This document shows positions 7,828-17,194 of a stretch of 64,000 bases of DNA, in pieces. The stretch is from Synechococcus sp. CS-1328 (GTDB lineage: Bacteria > Cyanobacteriota > Cyanobacteriia > PCC-6307 > Cyanobiaceae): NCBI RefSeq assembly GCF_025128095.1, contig NZ_JAHLYT010000024.1:57877-121876 (forward strand), written 5' to 3'. Within the stretch, counting starts at the first letter, position 1; each line of letters opens with the position of its first letter. Position numbers and translations under genes: made by a program. Below the pieces are notes generated by a model. It ran no database searches, was not told the origin of the DNA, and worked only from the letters and a program-made list of their open reading frames with translations.

Positions 7828-9096
7828 GTGCCGTCTGAGGTTGTTGATCCCGCACCCTCGGCGGCGTTGCCAAGGGGTGATGCTCCAGACCACCCCTTCC
7901 TGAAGCGGCTGCGCCGGGAGTTTGAGGCTGACGCACGCCTCAGCCAGGTCTTCGTCGTGCTCTCGGTGGGCGCGAGCCTGATCGCCACCTTTGGTCTGCT
8001 CACCAACAGCGCCTCCGTGGTGATCGGCGCCATGGTCGTGGCGCCCTGGATCCTGCCGCTGCAGGCGATCGCCTACGGCATCCTGCGCGGCCGCTTCAAC
8101 CTGGTCCTGAGGGCCTTGATCACCTTGATGGTGGGGGTGTCGACCACGGTGATCTTGTCCGTGGGGATCGGCCGCTTGCTCGGTTTCGCCACCTACGGCA
8201 GCGAGGTGCTCAGCCGCACCAACCCCAACCTGCTGGATCTGGCCATCGCCTTGGTGGCCGGTGCTCTGGCCATCTATGCCAAGTTGCGCCGTGATGCGGT
8301 GTCCTCCCTGGCGGGCCTGGCGATCGCGGTGGCCCTGGTGCCGCCCGTGTGCAGCATGGGCCTGGTGCTGGCCAGCGGTGATTTCAAAAGCGCCCTCGGC
8401 GCCGGCCTGCTGTTTGTGACCAACCTGCTGGGCATTCTCAGCGGTGCACTCGTGGCCCTGGTCGTGGTGGAGCCCAGCTTCCGTCTGGTCTTGCTGCGCA
8501 GCCGGCTGGGGCTCACCAGTCTGGGCCTGACGGCCCTGCTGCTGGTGCCGCTCACTGGCAGCCTGGTAGGGCTGCTGCGCCAGGCGCGCCAGGGTGCGAA
8601 CCTGCGCCAGGTGGAGCAGGCGATTGGTCAGAGCCTGCGCAACCGCACGATCAGCCTCGGCTGCGATGCCCAGCTGGTTGGCGTGAACATCGACTGGGCC
8701 CAGAACCCTCCCCTGATCCGCGCTTATGTGCGGGTGACCGATCCGACGCTTCCCACCCCGGCGCAGGTGGCAGCTGTGCAGAAGTTCATCAACAGCCAGC
8801 AACCGATTCGTTACCGGCTGGTGGTACAGAAGTCCGCCATTGTGGTGGTGGGTCCTGAAGCCAAGCCCAACCCCGCCGCGACCCTGCCGATCGGTTCGGA
8901 GATTCCGCCGCCGCTGCCCCTGAGGGAGGGGGAGGCTCGCATCCCGCGGAGTCCACCCCCGCCGGAACCTCCGCCGGTTCCGGCCGAGTCAGAGGGCCGT
9001 AGCGGTTCCACGTCTGAGGATTCAGCTGCGTCGGAGGTGGGCGCGGCAGCAGAGGTTTCCCCTGTGGAGCCCAGCCCGAAGGACCTGGAGCCCTGA
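7828..9096 (+). CDS. DUF389 family membrane protein
   Basis: This 422-residue protein starts at a GTG 8 bases after the SPS stop, so co-transcription is likely. It has the TIGR00341/DUF389 signature: a short N-terminal helix (FEADARLSQVFVVLSVGAS), then NSASVVIGAMVVAPWILPLQ and about six membrane segments to residue 255. A soluble domain follows (about 258-345), and a Pro/Glu/Ser-rich low-complexity tail covers the last 75 residues. The biochemical function of DUF389 is unknown. The linkage to an SPS gene may hint at osmotic or carbon response, but that is inference only. Confidence 0.85.
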   Translation: MPSEVVDPAPSAALPRGDAPDHPFLKRLRREFEADARLSQVFVVLSVGASLIATFGLLTNSASVVIGAMVVAPWILPLQAIAYGILRGRFNLVLRALITLMVGVSTTVILSVGIGRLLGFATYGSEVLSRTNPNLLDLAIALVAGALAIYAKLRRDAVSSLAGLAIAVALVPPVCSMGLVLASGDFKSALGAGLLFVTNLLGILSGALVALVVVEPSFRLVLLRSRLGLTSLGLTALLLVPLTGSLVGLLRQARQGANLRQVEQAIGQSLRNRTISLGCDAQLVGVNIDWAQNPPLIRAYVRVTDPTLPTPAQVAAVQKFINSQQPIRYRLVVQKSAIVVVGPEAKPNPAATLPIGSEIPPPLPLREGEARIPRSPPPPEPPPVPAESEGRSGSTSEDSAASEVGAAAEVSPVEPSPKDLEP

Positions 9097-9143
9097 ACCT
9101 GTCCTGTCGTGCGTCTTCTGACTGGTCAGGGTTGTCTGGCTGC

Positions 9144-10253
9144 TTAGTAGCGGCTGCCGCCTGAAGGCTCGATTTCGGCAGCTGCCCTTACCCCTTCACT
9201 GTTTCCGTCAGTGGTGAGCCCCTCCTGGGCGCCTTTGCCTGCCCCTGTGTCAGGCAGCCAGTAGCTGAGGTCATTGTACCAATACAGGCGGCCGGGTAAT
9301 TGCTCGGTCTTCAGCTTGGTGGAGGCCATCGACCCCACCAGCCGGGCCAGATCCACCGGAGACAGGTCCGTGCGGATGTCGTCGCCGGCGATGCGGAGCA
9401 GCTCCGGCAGCCGGGTCACTGTGCTGGGTTGCACCAGCTTGCGGAACACGGCCGAAAGCACCAGTTTCTGGCGCTCGAGGCGGCCGATGTCGCCGAGTTC
9501 GTCGTGGCGGAAGCGGAGGAACCCTTCCAAATTCTCGCCTTTGAGAACCTGCACACCGGGGTAGAGGTCGATGTAGAGCCCCTGGCTGTTGTCCACGTAG
9601 TACATCCGCTTGGGCACATCCACCTCGACGCCGTCCAGGGCGTCGGCCAGTCGCTGCACGGCGCGCAGGTTCACCCTGATGTAGTGGTCCACAGGCACGT
9701 CCAGCAGCTGGGTCAGTTCCCGCTTCACCGCCTCAGGGCCGCCAAGGGCGTAGAGGGCGTTGGCCTTCTGCACGCCGAAGTCGGGGGTTTCGATGTAGGT
9801 GTCGCGGGGCACCTGGGTCAGCTCGGTGGTGCCGTCCTTCACCTGGACCGTGAGCATCACATCGGTGCTGCCACTCACCGCATCGGTTCCGAGCACCAGG
9901 ATCCGGCGCTGCTGGGCGAGAGGATTGAGCAGGCTGGAGACACTGCTCGATCCCTGTTTCAGCCCGGCCAGCACCGGTGTGATCCAGTGGGGCAGCGGAC
10001 CGGCCAGGCCGTAGCCGAGCACGGCACCCAAGCCGAAGGCCAGCAGGGGCGGGCGGCGGCGGCCAGCCCCGTTCCCGGCCTGCACATCGGTCGCAGCCGC
10101 CTTGCCGGGCCGTCCCCGGGTGGCCTCGATCGGAGGGCTCAGTGCCTTGCTGGCGCGCTGCTGGCGACGCCGGCGGGTGAGGTCCGTGATGGCGGCAGCG
10201 CCCCGGGCCGCAGCCTCCCGATTGGAACGGGGTGTGGGTTGGGCCTGGCTCAT
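9144..10253 (-). CDS. LytR-CpsA-Psr (LCP) family cell-wall glycopolymer ligase
   Basis: I start this 369-residue protein at the ATG at 10253; a GTG seven codons upstream is possible. It has an Arg/Ala-rich cytoplasmic head (1-80), one membrane anchor (about 82-105) and an LCP domain (about 125-315). Conserved features are RILVLGTD, the pyrophosphate-lipid-binding arginines in QVPRDTYIETP and in FLRFRHDELGDIGRLERQ, and VDHYIRVNLRAVQRLADALDGVEV. LCP enzymes transfer undecaprenyl-linked glycopolymers to peptidoglycan or surface acceptors. It is convergent with the DUF389 gene, with only 47 bases between. Confidence 0.9.
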   Translation of the reverse strand: MSQAQPTPRSNREAAARGAAAITDLTRRRRQQRASKALSPPIEATRGRPGKAAATDVQAGNGAGRRRPPLLAFGLGAVLGYGLAGPLPHWITPVLAGLKQGSSSVSSLLNPLAQQRRILVLGTDAVSGSTDVMLTVQVKDGTTELTQVPRDTYIETPDFGVQKANALYALGGPEAVKRELTQLLDVPVDHYIRVNLRAVQRLADALDGVEVDVPKRMYYVDNSQGLYIDLYPGVQVLKGENLEGFLRFRHDELGDIGRLERQKLVLSAVFRKLVQPSTVTRLPELLRIAGDDIRTDLSPVDLARLVGSMASTKLKTEQLPGRLYWYNDLSYWLPDTGAGKGAQEGLTTDGNSEGVRAAAEIEPSGGSRY

Positions 10254-10362
10254 GATGGGTCCTGATCGGCGCACCTTACGGGTGGTGCCCCCTTCCGGCC
10301 AGTGGCCGGAGGCGCTTTGCCGAGCGGTTCCTGTCAGCTGTCAAGGACTGGGTCCGTCTGGA

Positions 10363-11556
10363 TCAGGCGGCACTCACCCGCACGCAGCCTGCTGCGGCAT
10401 CGGCGCGCCGCCGTGCTTCGGCCAAATCCCTGCCCCGAGCCAGAGCCACGCCCATGCGCCTTTGCGGGTGGGCCTCAAGTTTGCCGAACAGCAGGACCTC
10501 GGTCTCCGGTTCCGCCAGAGCGGCGGCAACGCCGTCGTAGCGCACCGTGCTGGCCCTGCCCGGCGCCAGGATCACCCGGCTGGCGGCGGGTCCGAGCGAG
10601 CGGATCTCCGGGATCGGCAGGCCCAGCACGGCCCGTAGATGCAGGGCGAATTCGCTCAGGTTCTGGCCCACCAGGGTCACCAGCCCGGTGTCATGGGGGC
10701 GGGGTGAGAGTTCAGAGAACACCACCTCCTCATGGCCGGGTTCGCCACAGAGGAAGAATTCCACGCCGAACAGGCCGGCGCCGCCGAGGTTGTCGGTCAC
10801 GGCCCTGGCCATGGCCTGGGCGGCTGACAGCTGTTCGCGTCCCAGCGCAGCGGGCTGCCAGCTGCATTGGTAGTCGCCGCCCTCCTGGAGATGGCCGATC
10901 GGCGGGCAGAACAGGGTGGGGCCCTGCCACTGCTTCACCGTCAGCAGGGTGATCTCCAGATCAAAGCGCAGGAACTCCTCCACGATCACCCGGGCTCCCG
11001 CCCCGCGCGCTCCTGCCAGGGCGGCCTCCCAGGCGGCGCCGATGCCCTCAGGACCCTCCACCACGCTCTGCCCCTTGCCGGAGGAGCTCATCACCGGTTT
11101 CACCACCACCGGCCAGCCCAGGGGGGCCGCGGCCGCCGCCAGCTCCTCGGCGCTGCTGGCGTAGGCGAAACGGGCTGTGCGCAGGCCCAGCTCCCTGGCG
11201 GCCAGGTCGCGGATGCGGTCGCGGTTCATGGTCACGGCCGTGGCCCGCGCCGTGGGGATCACGGTGATGCCCTCGGCCTCCAGGTCGGCCAGGGCATCCA
11301 CCGCCAGCGCCTCGATCTCCGGAATCACCAGATCGGGTTGGTGGCGCCGCACCACGGCCGTCAGGGCCGCGGCGTCGCCCATGGCCACCACCTCCGCCTG
11401 ATCCGCCACCTGCATGGCCGGGGCATTCGGGTAGTGATCCACTGCGATCACCCGGCAGCCCAGACGCTGGGCCGCGATCGCCACTTCCTTGCCCAGCTCA
11501 CCGCTGCCCAGCAGCATCAGGGTGCGGGGAAAGGGAGCGCTGCTGGGATCGGGCAT
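10363..11556 (-). CDS. purT: Formate-dependent phosphoribosylglycinamide formyltransferase PurT
   Basis: This 397-residue enzyme (usual length about 390) converts GAR + formate + ATP to FGAR in purine synthesis. The N-terminal preATP-grasp fold has MLLGSGELGKEVAIAAQRLG and DHYPNAPAMQVAD. The ATP-grasp core carries PVVVKPVMSSSGKGQS (P-loop-like) and the metal site ELSPRPHDTGLVTL. The ATG at 11556 is chosen because the family N-terminus begins just before the GSGELG loop; frames further upstream are low-complexity shadow. PurU, which generates formate, is also in this window. Confidence 0.97.
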   Translation of the reverse strand: MPDPSSAPFPRTLMLLGSGELGKEVAIAAQRLGCRVIAVDHYPNAPAMQVADQAEVVAMGDAAALTAVVRRHQPDLVIPEIEALAVDALADLEAEGITVIPTARATAVTMNRDRIRDLAARELGLRTARFAYASSAEELAAAAAPLGWPVVVKPVMSSSGKGQSVVEGPEGIGAAWEAALAGARGAGARVIVEEFLRFDLEITLLTVKQWQGPTLFCPPIGHLQEGGDYQCSWQPAALGREQLSAAQAMARAVTDNLGGAGLFGVEFFLCGEPGHEEVVFSELSPRPHDTGLVTLVGQNLSEFALHLRAVLGLPIPEIRSLGPAASRVILAPGRASTVRYDGVAAALAEPETEVLLFGKLEAHPQRRMGVALARGRDLAEARRRADAAAGCVRVSAA

Positions 11557-11685
11557 CGCGGGGGATCCTTGGGCGGTGGCGGTGGTGGCGTCCGATCCTC
11601 GCCTCCGCCGGTCCGTCCTGTCGCGGCGGCCTTGGGTGCGGCTGCTAGAGAGGGGCCCGCATTCGCTTCCGGCGGACTCTCTTCC

Positions 11686-11853
11686 ATGCGCGCCGATCTG
11701 CCCCTGGCCTACAGCACCGCCGGCGATGCGGCCGGCGGTCTGCTGTTCGGCTGGGACATCGCCACCTTGCAGCAGGGGGCGTTGGTTTACCTCGGTCTGT
11801 CGTCGCTGGCCTTCGTGGTGGTCTGGGTGGTGGGTTACCTGCGCCGCAGCTGA
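11686..11853 (+). CDS. Small single-helix membrane protein (55 aa), unknown
   Basis: A short frame starting at ATG 11686 encodes residues ending in a strong hydrophobic helix (about 30-50, LVYLGLSSLAFVVVWVVGYL) followed by a basic tail RRS, a positive-inside topology. It lies between the divergent purT and the convergent small gene at 11870. Size and layout are typical of small picocyanobacterial membrane proteins. The function is unknown and the call rests on the helix and the absence of a better frame. Confidence 0.5.
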   Translation: MRADLPLAYSTAGDAAGGLLFGWDIATLQQGALVYLGLSSLAFVVVWVVGYLRRS

Positions 11854-11869
11854 GGCCGTCAGTGGCGCT

Positions 11870-12118
11870 TCAGCTCTCGAAGCCGGACATGAAAGTGAGC
11901 TGCCGCTCCGGCGTCTCCTCGCTGATGAAGCCATAGGACTCGAACACGGCCGGATCGGGGTGGGTGATCCGCTGCCCGTCGCTGTCGCGCTCCAGCCGGA
12001 AGCCCTCGGCCGCCATGCGGCGCATCAGGGCCGCCGCCTCCTCGAAACGGGCTGCCATCGCCTCCAGGCTGGCGCAATCGCCGGTGAGCCCTTGTTCCTT
12101 CCAGGTGAAATAGGCCAT
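11870..12118 (-). CDS. Small conserved-looking acidic protein (82 aa), unknown
   Basis: The ATG at 12118 opens a compact soluble protein (MAYFTWKEQGLTGDCASLEA at the start; SYGFISEETPERQLTF near the end). It is predicted mainly helical, with one internal amphipathic helix (residues 15-45). It follows mraY in the same direction after about 60 bases containing a small GGGCTGTGGGCTCAGG-type repeat. The longer open frame running upstream on this strand is the shadow of mraY. I do not recognise a named family. Confidence 0.65.
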   Translation of the reverse strand: MAYFTWKEQGLTGDCASLEAMAARFEEAAALMRRMAAEGFRLERDSDGQRITHPDPAVFESYGFISEETPERQLTFMSGFES

Positions 12119-12177
12119 GACGGGTGCGGGCGAGGGTGACGGTGGGCTGAGGGATGGTGGGCTCAGGGGCTGTGGGC

Positions 12178-13287
12178 TCAGGGGAGGAGCACCAGGCCCA
12201 TCAGCACAAGTAGCAAGCTGACGCCCCAGAAGCTGAACACCACCCGTTGTTCGCTGATGCCGCCCAGCTCGAAGTGGTGATGCAGCGGCGCCATCCGAAA
12301 CAGGCGGCGGCCCTGGCCATCGGCACCCTTGGTGGCCTTGAACACCCAGACCTGCAGGATCACCGACAGCGATTCCGCCAGGAACACCCCCCCCATCAGC
12401 AGCAGCGGCCAGAGGCTGTTGCTCAGCAGGGCCACGGCGGTGAGCGCGGCGCCCATGGCCAGGGAGCCCGTGTCTCCCATGAACAGCCGGGCCGGATGGC
12501 GATTGTGGGCCAGGAAGCCGAGCCAGCAACCTGCCATCGCCACGCAGAAGGCCGCCAGGGCCGGATCCCCTTCGTGGCCCCGCAGCATCAGTTGCAGGCC
12601 CATGCCGGTGAACACCACCGCGCCGCAGCCCGCCGCCAGCCCATCGAGACCATCGGTGAGGTTGGTGGCGTTGCTTTCTGCCAGGAACACGAACAGGCCC
12701 AGGGGCCAGATCAGCAGCCCCAGGGGCAGAATCCAGCCGAAGGGCAGGGCGATGTCCCCGCCGTCGGCGCCGCCGAGCCACTGGCCCTGGGCGGCCCAGA
12801 GCAGGAACAGAAGGGCCGCTCCGGCCTGCAGCAGCAGTTTGCCGCGGGGGCTGAGGCCGGTGTTGGTGAGCTTGGTGAGGCTGCGCCAGTCATCGACGGC
12901 GCCGATCGCCATGTAGGCCAGGGTGATGGCGGCCACCGCCAGCAGCCTGGGATCCTCCGGACTCACCAGGCCGCCCACCAGCACCCCCACCGGCACCACC
13001 AGCAGGCCCCCCATGGTGGGGGTGCCGGCCTTGCTGAGATGACCCTGCGGCCCTTCCTCGCGGATCACCTGGCCGAGCTTGAGCCGGCGCAGGCGAGGCA
13101 CGCCCCAGGCGGTGGTCAGGGCGCTGATCGCCAGGGCCACCACCAGGGGCAGGCTGAGCATCGAGTTGGCCACCAGCGCGTCGCTGAGCAGGCAGGCGCC
13201 CAGCAGCGCCAGGCTGAGCATGGCTGCTGCTGCTCTGGCGGTGCGCGGCCTGGGGCGATCGGCAGGACTGGCGGCTGTCACGGACAA
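12178..13287 (-). CDS. mraY: Phospho-N-acetylmuramoyl-pentapeptide transferase MraY
   Basis: This is the membrane enzyme that attaches phospho-MurNAc-pentapeptide to undecaprenyl phosphate to give lipid I. About ten membrane helices are visible in 369 residues. Diagnostic motifs are present: PTMGG (residues 89-93), [10 protein letters not shown], the catalytic loop [25 protein letters not shown] and the LHHHFEL hallmark near the end. The only upstream starts are TTG at 13287 and GTG at 13281, so the exact N-terminus is uncertain by two residues. It lies apart from other mur genes. Confidence 0.96.
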   Translation of the reverse strand: MSVTAASPADRPRPRTARAAAAMLSLALLGACLLSDALVANSMLSLPLVVALAISALTTAWGVPRLRRLKLGQVIREEGPQGHLSKAGTPTMGGLLVVPVGVLVGGLVSPEDPRLLAVAAITLAYMAIGAVDDWRSLTKLTNTGLSPRGKLLLQAGAALLFLLWAAQGQWLGGADGGDIALPFGWILPLGLLIWPLGLFVFLAESNATNLTDGLDGLAAGCGAVVFTGMGLQLMLRGHEGDPALAAFCVAMAGCWLGFLAHNRHPARLFMGDTGSLAMGAALTAVALLSNSLWPLLLMGGVFLAESLSVILQVWVFKATKGADGQGRRLFRMAPLHHHFELGGISEQRVVFSFWGVSLLLVLMGLVLLP

Positions 13288-13364
13288 GGGGGGAGAGGGC
13301 GCTCAGTTTCCCGCAGCGCTGGTTCCCGCAGCACTGGCTCCTTGGCGGAGAGGCCCGCGGGCTT

Positions 13365-13649
13365 TCAGTCTTCCCAGGCCTCGTCGTTCTGGTCGTCGGC
13401 TGCGTTGTAGTCCTCCTTCTCGCCCATCAGGGCGGAGAGTTCCTCCTCCTCCACAGTGCTCACTTCGGTGCTGGCGGTTTCTTCGTCGGCCACCAGCCGG
13501 CCGGTGGTCTCCAGCCAGCTGAGCAGATCGGGCTCGTCCCGCAAGGGCAGCACCGGAGCCGGATCCACGCGGCGGTAGCGGGTCAGCGAGGGGTTGATGC
13601 TGTCCAGCGATCCCGTCAGGGTGCCGGAGGTGGAGGCGAGATCACTCAT
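13365..13649 (-). CDS. Small acidic protein resembling DUF3134
   Basis: This 94-residue protein starts at ATG 13649. It contains NPSLTRYRRVDPAPVLPL, then LLSWLETTGRLVADEE and a highly acidic tail EEEELSALMGEKEDYNAADD. That order resembles the cyanobacterial DUF3134 family as I remember it; the assignment was not checked. No enzyme motif is present, and the strongly acidic, disordered C-terminus suggests a protein-interaction role. It is encoded upstream of mraY on the same strand, 77 bases away. Confidence 0.65.
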   Translation of the reverse strand: MSDLASTSGTLTGSLDSINPSLTRYRRVDPAPVLPLRDEPDLLSWLETTGRLVADEETASTEVSTVEEEELSALMGEKEDYNAADDQNDEAWED

Positions 13650-13761
13650 GCCGTCGCGCGGACTCTTCAATGGCCAATCAATCACTGTAGCCGTCAGTTG
13701 ATCGAGCTCTCCAATTAACCCCAGCGATCAACCCCCGACTGTGCAGCCCTGCCGTTCGGCT

Positions 13762-13887
13762 GGACTGCGTTTCTGGTCCACAGGCTCCGGTGCAGTGGTT
13801 CTGCTCCAGTGGCGTCGTTGAAGCAGTTTCGGTGCAGCGGCTCTGCAGCAGTCGTTCCTGTGCAGCGGCTCTGGTGCAGAAGCGGCA
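13762..13887. repeat. Degenerate 14-base tandem repeat array
   Basis: Three near-identical units GTGCAGYGGYTCTG start at 13790, 13832 and 13860, that is, separated by 42 and 28 bases, both multiples of 14. The windows in phase between and beside them (13762, 13776, 13804, 13818, 13846, 13874) keep 7-10 of 14 matches to the unit. Fourteen is twice the heptamer length of cyanobacterial STRR repeats. The array lies upstream of the 78-aa membrane protein and argG. Confidence 0.6.
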
Positions 13888-13934
13888 TCCTGGTGCTGGC
13901 TGTTCTTCTGCCGTTCGCCCCCCTCGTTGCCCCC

Positions 13935-14171
13935 ATGGCCCTCAGCAGCAAGCTCGCCTCGGTGCTGCGCCTCTGGACCCTGGCCCTGGTCCTCAGTGCT
14001 CTGCTGGTCGCGGCCGGCCACCACTGGGCCGCCACGTTGGTGCCGCGTGGCTGGCTGATCGGGGTGCTGCTGTTCAGCCCGTCCCTGGGGCTGGCGCTGT
14101 GGATCGTCACTCAGTGGCGTCTGCCCCCGCACGGGGCCCCGGTCGGTGAGGGGGGAGAATCGGGCGACTAA
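13935..14171 (+). CDS. Small two-helix membrane protein (78 aa), unknown
   Basis: The ATG at 13935 gives a protein with two hydrophobic segments (about residues 10-28 and 37-58) and a short Gly/Pro-rich cytoplasmic tail. A longer frame from 13809 reads through the 14-base repeat array and adds an unlikely Cys/Gly-rich leader, so I prefer the shorter start. It ends 18 bases before argG and is probably co-transcribed with it. Function is unknown. Confidence 0.6.
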   Translation: MALSSKLASVLRLWTLALVLSALLVAAGHHWAATLVPRGWLIGVLLFSPSLGLALWIVTQWRLPPHGAPVGEGGESGD

Positions 14172-14189
14172 GTCGATGGAGACGGGTTG

Positions 14190-15401
14190 ATGGGTCGGGC
14201 CAAGAAGGCGGTGCTGGCGTATTCCGGCGGCGTCGACACCAGCGTCTGCATCCCCTACCTGATGAACGAGTGGGGCGTGGAGGAGGTGATCACCTTCGCT
14301 GCGGATCTCGGCCAGGGCGATGAACTCGAGCCGATTCGCCAGAAGGCCCTGAATTCCGGAGCCAGCCAGTCGATCGTGGGCGACCTGATCGAGCCCTTCA
14401 TCACCGAGTTCGCCTTCCCGGCGATCCGGGCCAATGCCCTGTACGAGGGTCGCTACCCCCTCTCCACTGCCCTGGCCCGGCCCCTGATCGCCCGCCGCCT
14501 GGTGGAGATCGCTCGGGAGGTGGGAGCGGATGCCGTGGCCCATGGCTGCACCGGCAAGGGGAACGACCAGGTGCGCTTCGATGTGGCCATCGGCGCCCTG
14601 GCTCCTGATCTGAAGGTGCTCACCCCGGCGCGGGAGTGGGGCATGAGCCGCGAGGAGACCATCGCCTATGGCGAGCGTTGCGGCATCCCCTCACCCGTGA
14701 GCAAGGGATCCCCCTATTCGATCGATCTCAACCTGCTCGGCCGCTCGATCGAGGCCGGTCCGCTCGAGGATCCGATGGTGGAGCCCCCCGAGGAGATCTA
14801 CGCCATGACCTGCTCGGTGGCGGCGGCTCCAGACGAACCGCAGCTGGTGGAGATTGCTTTTGAGCAGGGCAATCCCGTGGCGATCGATGGCGTCCGGCTC
14901 GATCCGGTCAGCCTGATCCGCCAGGCCAATGCTCTCGCTGGTCGCCACGGTTTCGGCCGGCTGGACATGATCGAGAACCGGGTGGTGGGCATCAAGAGCC
15001 GAGAGATCTACGAGACCCCCGGCCTGCTGCTGCTGATCCGGGCCCACCAGGAACTCGAAAGCCTCACCCTGGCCGCCGATGTGCTCCGCACCAAGCGCCA
15101 GCTCGAAATGCAGTGGGCCGATCTGGTGTACCAGGGCCTCTGGTTCGGCCCGCTCAAAGATGCCCTCGACGGCTTCTTCGATCGCACCCAGTCCAGCGTC
15201 AATGGGTTGGTGCGGCTGCGGCTGCACAAGGGCAACGCCACGGTGGTGGGTCGCAGCAGCAGCACTGACAGCCTCTACGTGCCGGATATGGCCACCTACG
15301 GCTCCGAAGACCAGTTCGACCACAGAGCCGCAGAGGGCTTCATTTACGTGTGGGGTCTTCCGACCCGTCTGTGGGCGGGCCGTCATCGTTCCGGCGGCTG
15401 A
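14190..15401 (+). CDS. argG: Argininosuccinate synthase
   Basis: This 403-residue enzyme condenses citrulline and aspartate with ATP in arginine synthesis. The N-type ATP-pyrophosphatase loop SGGVDTS is at residues 12-18. Further hallmarks are [28 protein letters not shown] and [15 protein letters not shown]. The ATG at 14190 is preceded directly by an in-frame TTG. The 3' end overlaps the convergent coiled-coil gene by 62 bases. Confidence 0.98.
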   Translation: MGRAKKAVLAYSGGVDTSVCIPYLMNEWGVEEVITFAADLGQGDELEPIRQKALNSGASQSIVGDLIEPFITEFAFPAIRANALYEGRYPLSTALARPLIARRLVEIAREVGADAVAHGCTGKGNDQVRFDVAIGALAPDLKVLTPAREWGMSREETIAYGERCGIPSPVSKGSPYSIDLNLLGRSIEAGPLEDPMVEPPEEIYAMTCSVAAAPDEPQLVEIAFEQGNPVAIDGVRLDPVSLIRQANALAGRHGFGRLDMIENRVVGIKSREIYETPGLLLLIRAHQELESLTLAADVLRTKRQLEMQWADLVYQGLWFGPLKDALDGFFDRTQSSVNGLVRLRLHKGNATVVGRSSSTDSLYVPDMATYGSEDQFDHRAAEGFIYVWGLPTRLWAGRHRSGG

Positions 15402-16077
15402 GCGCCTTGCGGTTCCGCCGGCCCAGGCCGAAGGCGTGCCGGACTGCCTGGGGGATGCGGGGCCGTTGCGGCAGCTGGGGCAGCAGTGGGGTGGTGTCTG
15501 CCGCCACCGCTGTGTTGCCGGGCGTGGGCCCCTTGCCGGCTTCCGGCGCTGGAGGCGACGCTGCGGGTCGCGTTGATCCCGCCTGCGGCTGAAGCGGTGT
15601 CCACTGCAGGGGTGGCCGGGAGGGCGCCTCAGGGGGATTGGTGGCGGCCGGACTTGTGAAGGGTGCAGCAGCGGTTGGCGGAGGTACGGCTGTCGACTCA
15701 GGAGTTGGCGAGTAAGGAACTGGGGCTGCAGTTCCGCTGCCAACGTCCGCCGGCGCTGGATCGGCCGGCCGCAGCAGGCGCATCTGGGAGCGCAATCCTT
15801 CGTTTTCGCTCAGGAGCCGCTGCTGGTGGGCGAGCAGGGGCTGGAGCCGCTGCTGGAATTTGCGCTCGAAGATCTCCGGCAGTTCCTGCAGAAGCTCCTG
15901 CATCGCCTCAAGCTCAGCGCGGGTGCTGGCCAGTTCCCGCTCCAGCATCTGCTGCTGCCAGGCCTGCTGCTGCTGCAGCTGCTGCGGGCTGATCGCCTGC
16001 TGCCAGGTCGAGAGGGGCCCACCAGCCTGGGGCGGATCGGGCGGCAGATGCGGAGGGTGGGAACGATCCGGCTCCAT
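15340..16077 (-). CDS. Coiled-coil, proline-rich protein of unknown function
   Basis: This 245-residue protein starts at ATG 16077. Residues about 25-100 form a Gln/Glu/Leu-rich coiled coil ([20 protein letters not shown] onwards). Residues 105-205 are Pro/Ala/Ser-rich and probably disordered. A basic C-terminal stretch follows ([14 protein letters not shown]). There is no membrane segment or catalytic motif. Its last 62 bases run antisense over the end of argG, so the C-terminal residues are constrained by argG codons. A structural or scaffolding role is possible but unsupported. Confidence 0.6.
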   Translation of the reverse strand: MEPDRSHPPHLPPDPPQAGGPLSTWQQAISPQQLQQQQAWQQQMLERELASTRAELEAMQELLQELPEIFERKFQQRLQPLLAHQQRLLSENEGLRSQMRLLRPADPAPADVGSGTAAPVPYSPTPESTAVPPPTAAAPFTSPAATNPPEAPSRPPLQWTPLQPQAGSTRPAASPPAPEAGKGPTPGNTAVAADTTPLLPQLPQRPRIPQAVRHAFGLGRRNRKALSRRNDDGPPTDGSEDPTRK

Positions 16078-16159
16078 GGCGCGACCTTACTGGCCTCCTG
16101 GGACCATTACAAGACACTGCGAATCCTGGTGCTGCAGCCCTGTCGCTGCCTGCCCATGG

Positions 16160-16186
16160 GAAAGCCCCGACCGGAGCCGGGGCTGA
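16160..16186 (-). terminator. Rho-independent terminator after rpsF
   Basis: The inverted repeat AGCCCCG/CGGGGCT (16163-16169 and 16178-16184) is separated by 8 bases. On the minus strand it is followed by a short T run (GGGGCTTTCCC). It lies about 35 bases beyond the rpsF stop. Confidence 0.65.
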
Positions 16187-16218
16187 CGATCGGCGCGGAG
16201 CAGCGGGGAGCCCTGGCT

Positions 16219-16578
16219 TCAGGCGCCGGCTGGTTGTTCCTGAGCCTCACCAGCGGCACCGGTCGTGCTGCGGGGCGCGGGCATGGGGCCGTCCTGCTTG
16301 ACGGTGAGATAGCGGATCACATCTTCCGAGAGGCGCATGGCGCGCTCCAGGGGAGCGACCTGCTGGCCGTCACCGTTGTGATTGAGCTGGACGTAGATGC
16401 CTTCGCGGTTCTTGGCAATCGAATAGGCCAGACGGCGCTTGCCGCGCATCTGGCAGTCGAGCACCTCGCCACCGGCCTCGGTCACGAGGTCGCGGTATTT
16501 GGTCACGTGGGTTTCAACTTCCTCTTCCGGAATATCCGGACGGAGGATGTACATGGTCTCGTAATAAGGCTGCGTCAT
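16219..16578 (-). CDS. rpsF: 30S ribosomal protein S6
   Basis: The 119-residue protein starts at ATG 16578 ([20 protein letters not shown]) and carries the S6 core: [30 protein letters not shown] and [10 protein letters not shown]. It is a small-subunit platform protein that pairs with S18. The last 20 residues are a disordered Ala/Gly/Gln tail, common in cyanobacterial S6. The gene stands alone, without rpsR or ssb nearby. A terminator follows. Confidence 0.97.
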   Translation of the reverse strand: MTQPYYETMYILRPDIPEEEVETHVTKYRDLVTEAGGEVLDCQMRGKRRLAYSIAKNREGIYVQLNHNGDGQQVAPLERAMRLSEDVIRYLTVKQDGPMPAPRSTTGAAGEAQEQPAGA

Positions 16579-16690
16579 GGTCGCCTGTCGGGAGTCGCCG
16601 CGTCGGGCATGGGCTGAAGAGCCCTGGCAGGCCCTCCAGCGACGGATCAACCAACTTATCAGCGCACCCTCGCCGCTTCCTGGCGCCGCC

Positions 16691-17158
16691 TCAATAGAGC
16701 TGCATCCGCACGGCCTCGGAGAGGCTGGGGATGTCGGCTTCCTTGCCCCGCAGGCACTGGATCACGGCGAACAGCACCAGCACCAGCGTGCCCAGGAAGA
16801 CCGTGTTGCTGAGGGTGCGCAAGGCGAAGCCACCGCCGAGCGGTGCCAGCAGCACGTTGAACGCCAACGACACCAGGATCAGCACGATGTCGATCAGGAT
16901 CGCCTGCAGGGCGTTGAAGCGGATCAGGTAGGGCACCTTCGGGTTGCGGACCACCGCCAGGAACAGCACCAGGAACAGCAGGAAGCCGCCGAAGGGGATC
17001 TGGTTCTGCAGCAGGGCCAGGGGCAGGGCCGGCAGGGTGAGCCACTGCAGGGCTGGGAACAGGCCAAACAGCGCCCGTCCGAACGGAACGGCATCGGCCC
17101 AGGGCAGCGCGTAGAGCAGGGCGGCCAGCAGCCGTTGCCAGATCGGTGGGCCTTGCAT
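16691..17158 (-). CDS. Tic20 family membrane protein
   Basis: This 155-residue protein has four membrane helices, with the family core [20 protein letters not shown] in the third segment region and [19 protein letters not shown] in the fourth. Tic20 is a chloroplast inner-envelope import channel component; the cyanobacterial homologue's role is not established. The start ATG at 17158 precedes [17 protein letters not shown]. It lies between rpsF and aroE on the same strand with short gaps. Confidence 0.85.
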   Translation of the reverse strand: MQGPPIWQRLLAALLYALPWADAVPFGRALFGLFPALQWLTLPALPLALLQNQIPFGGFLLFLVLFLAVVRNPKVPYLIRFNALQAILIDIVLILVSLAFNVLLAPLGGGFALRTLSNTVFLGTLVLVLFAVIQCLRGKEADIPSLSEAVRMQLY

Positions 17159-17194
17159 GGCGGGAGCGGGTCCGGAGGGGGGCTTGTGCCCAAG

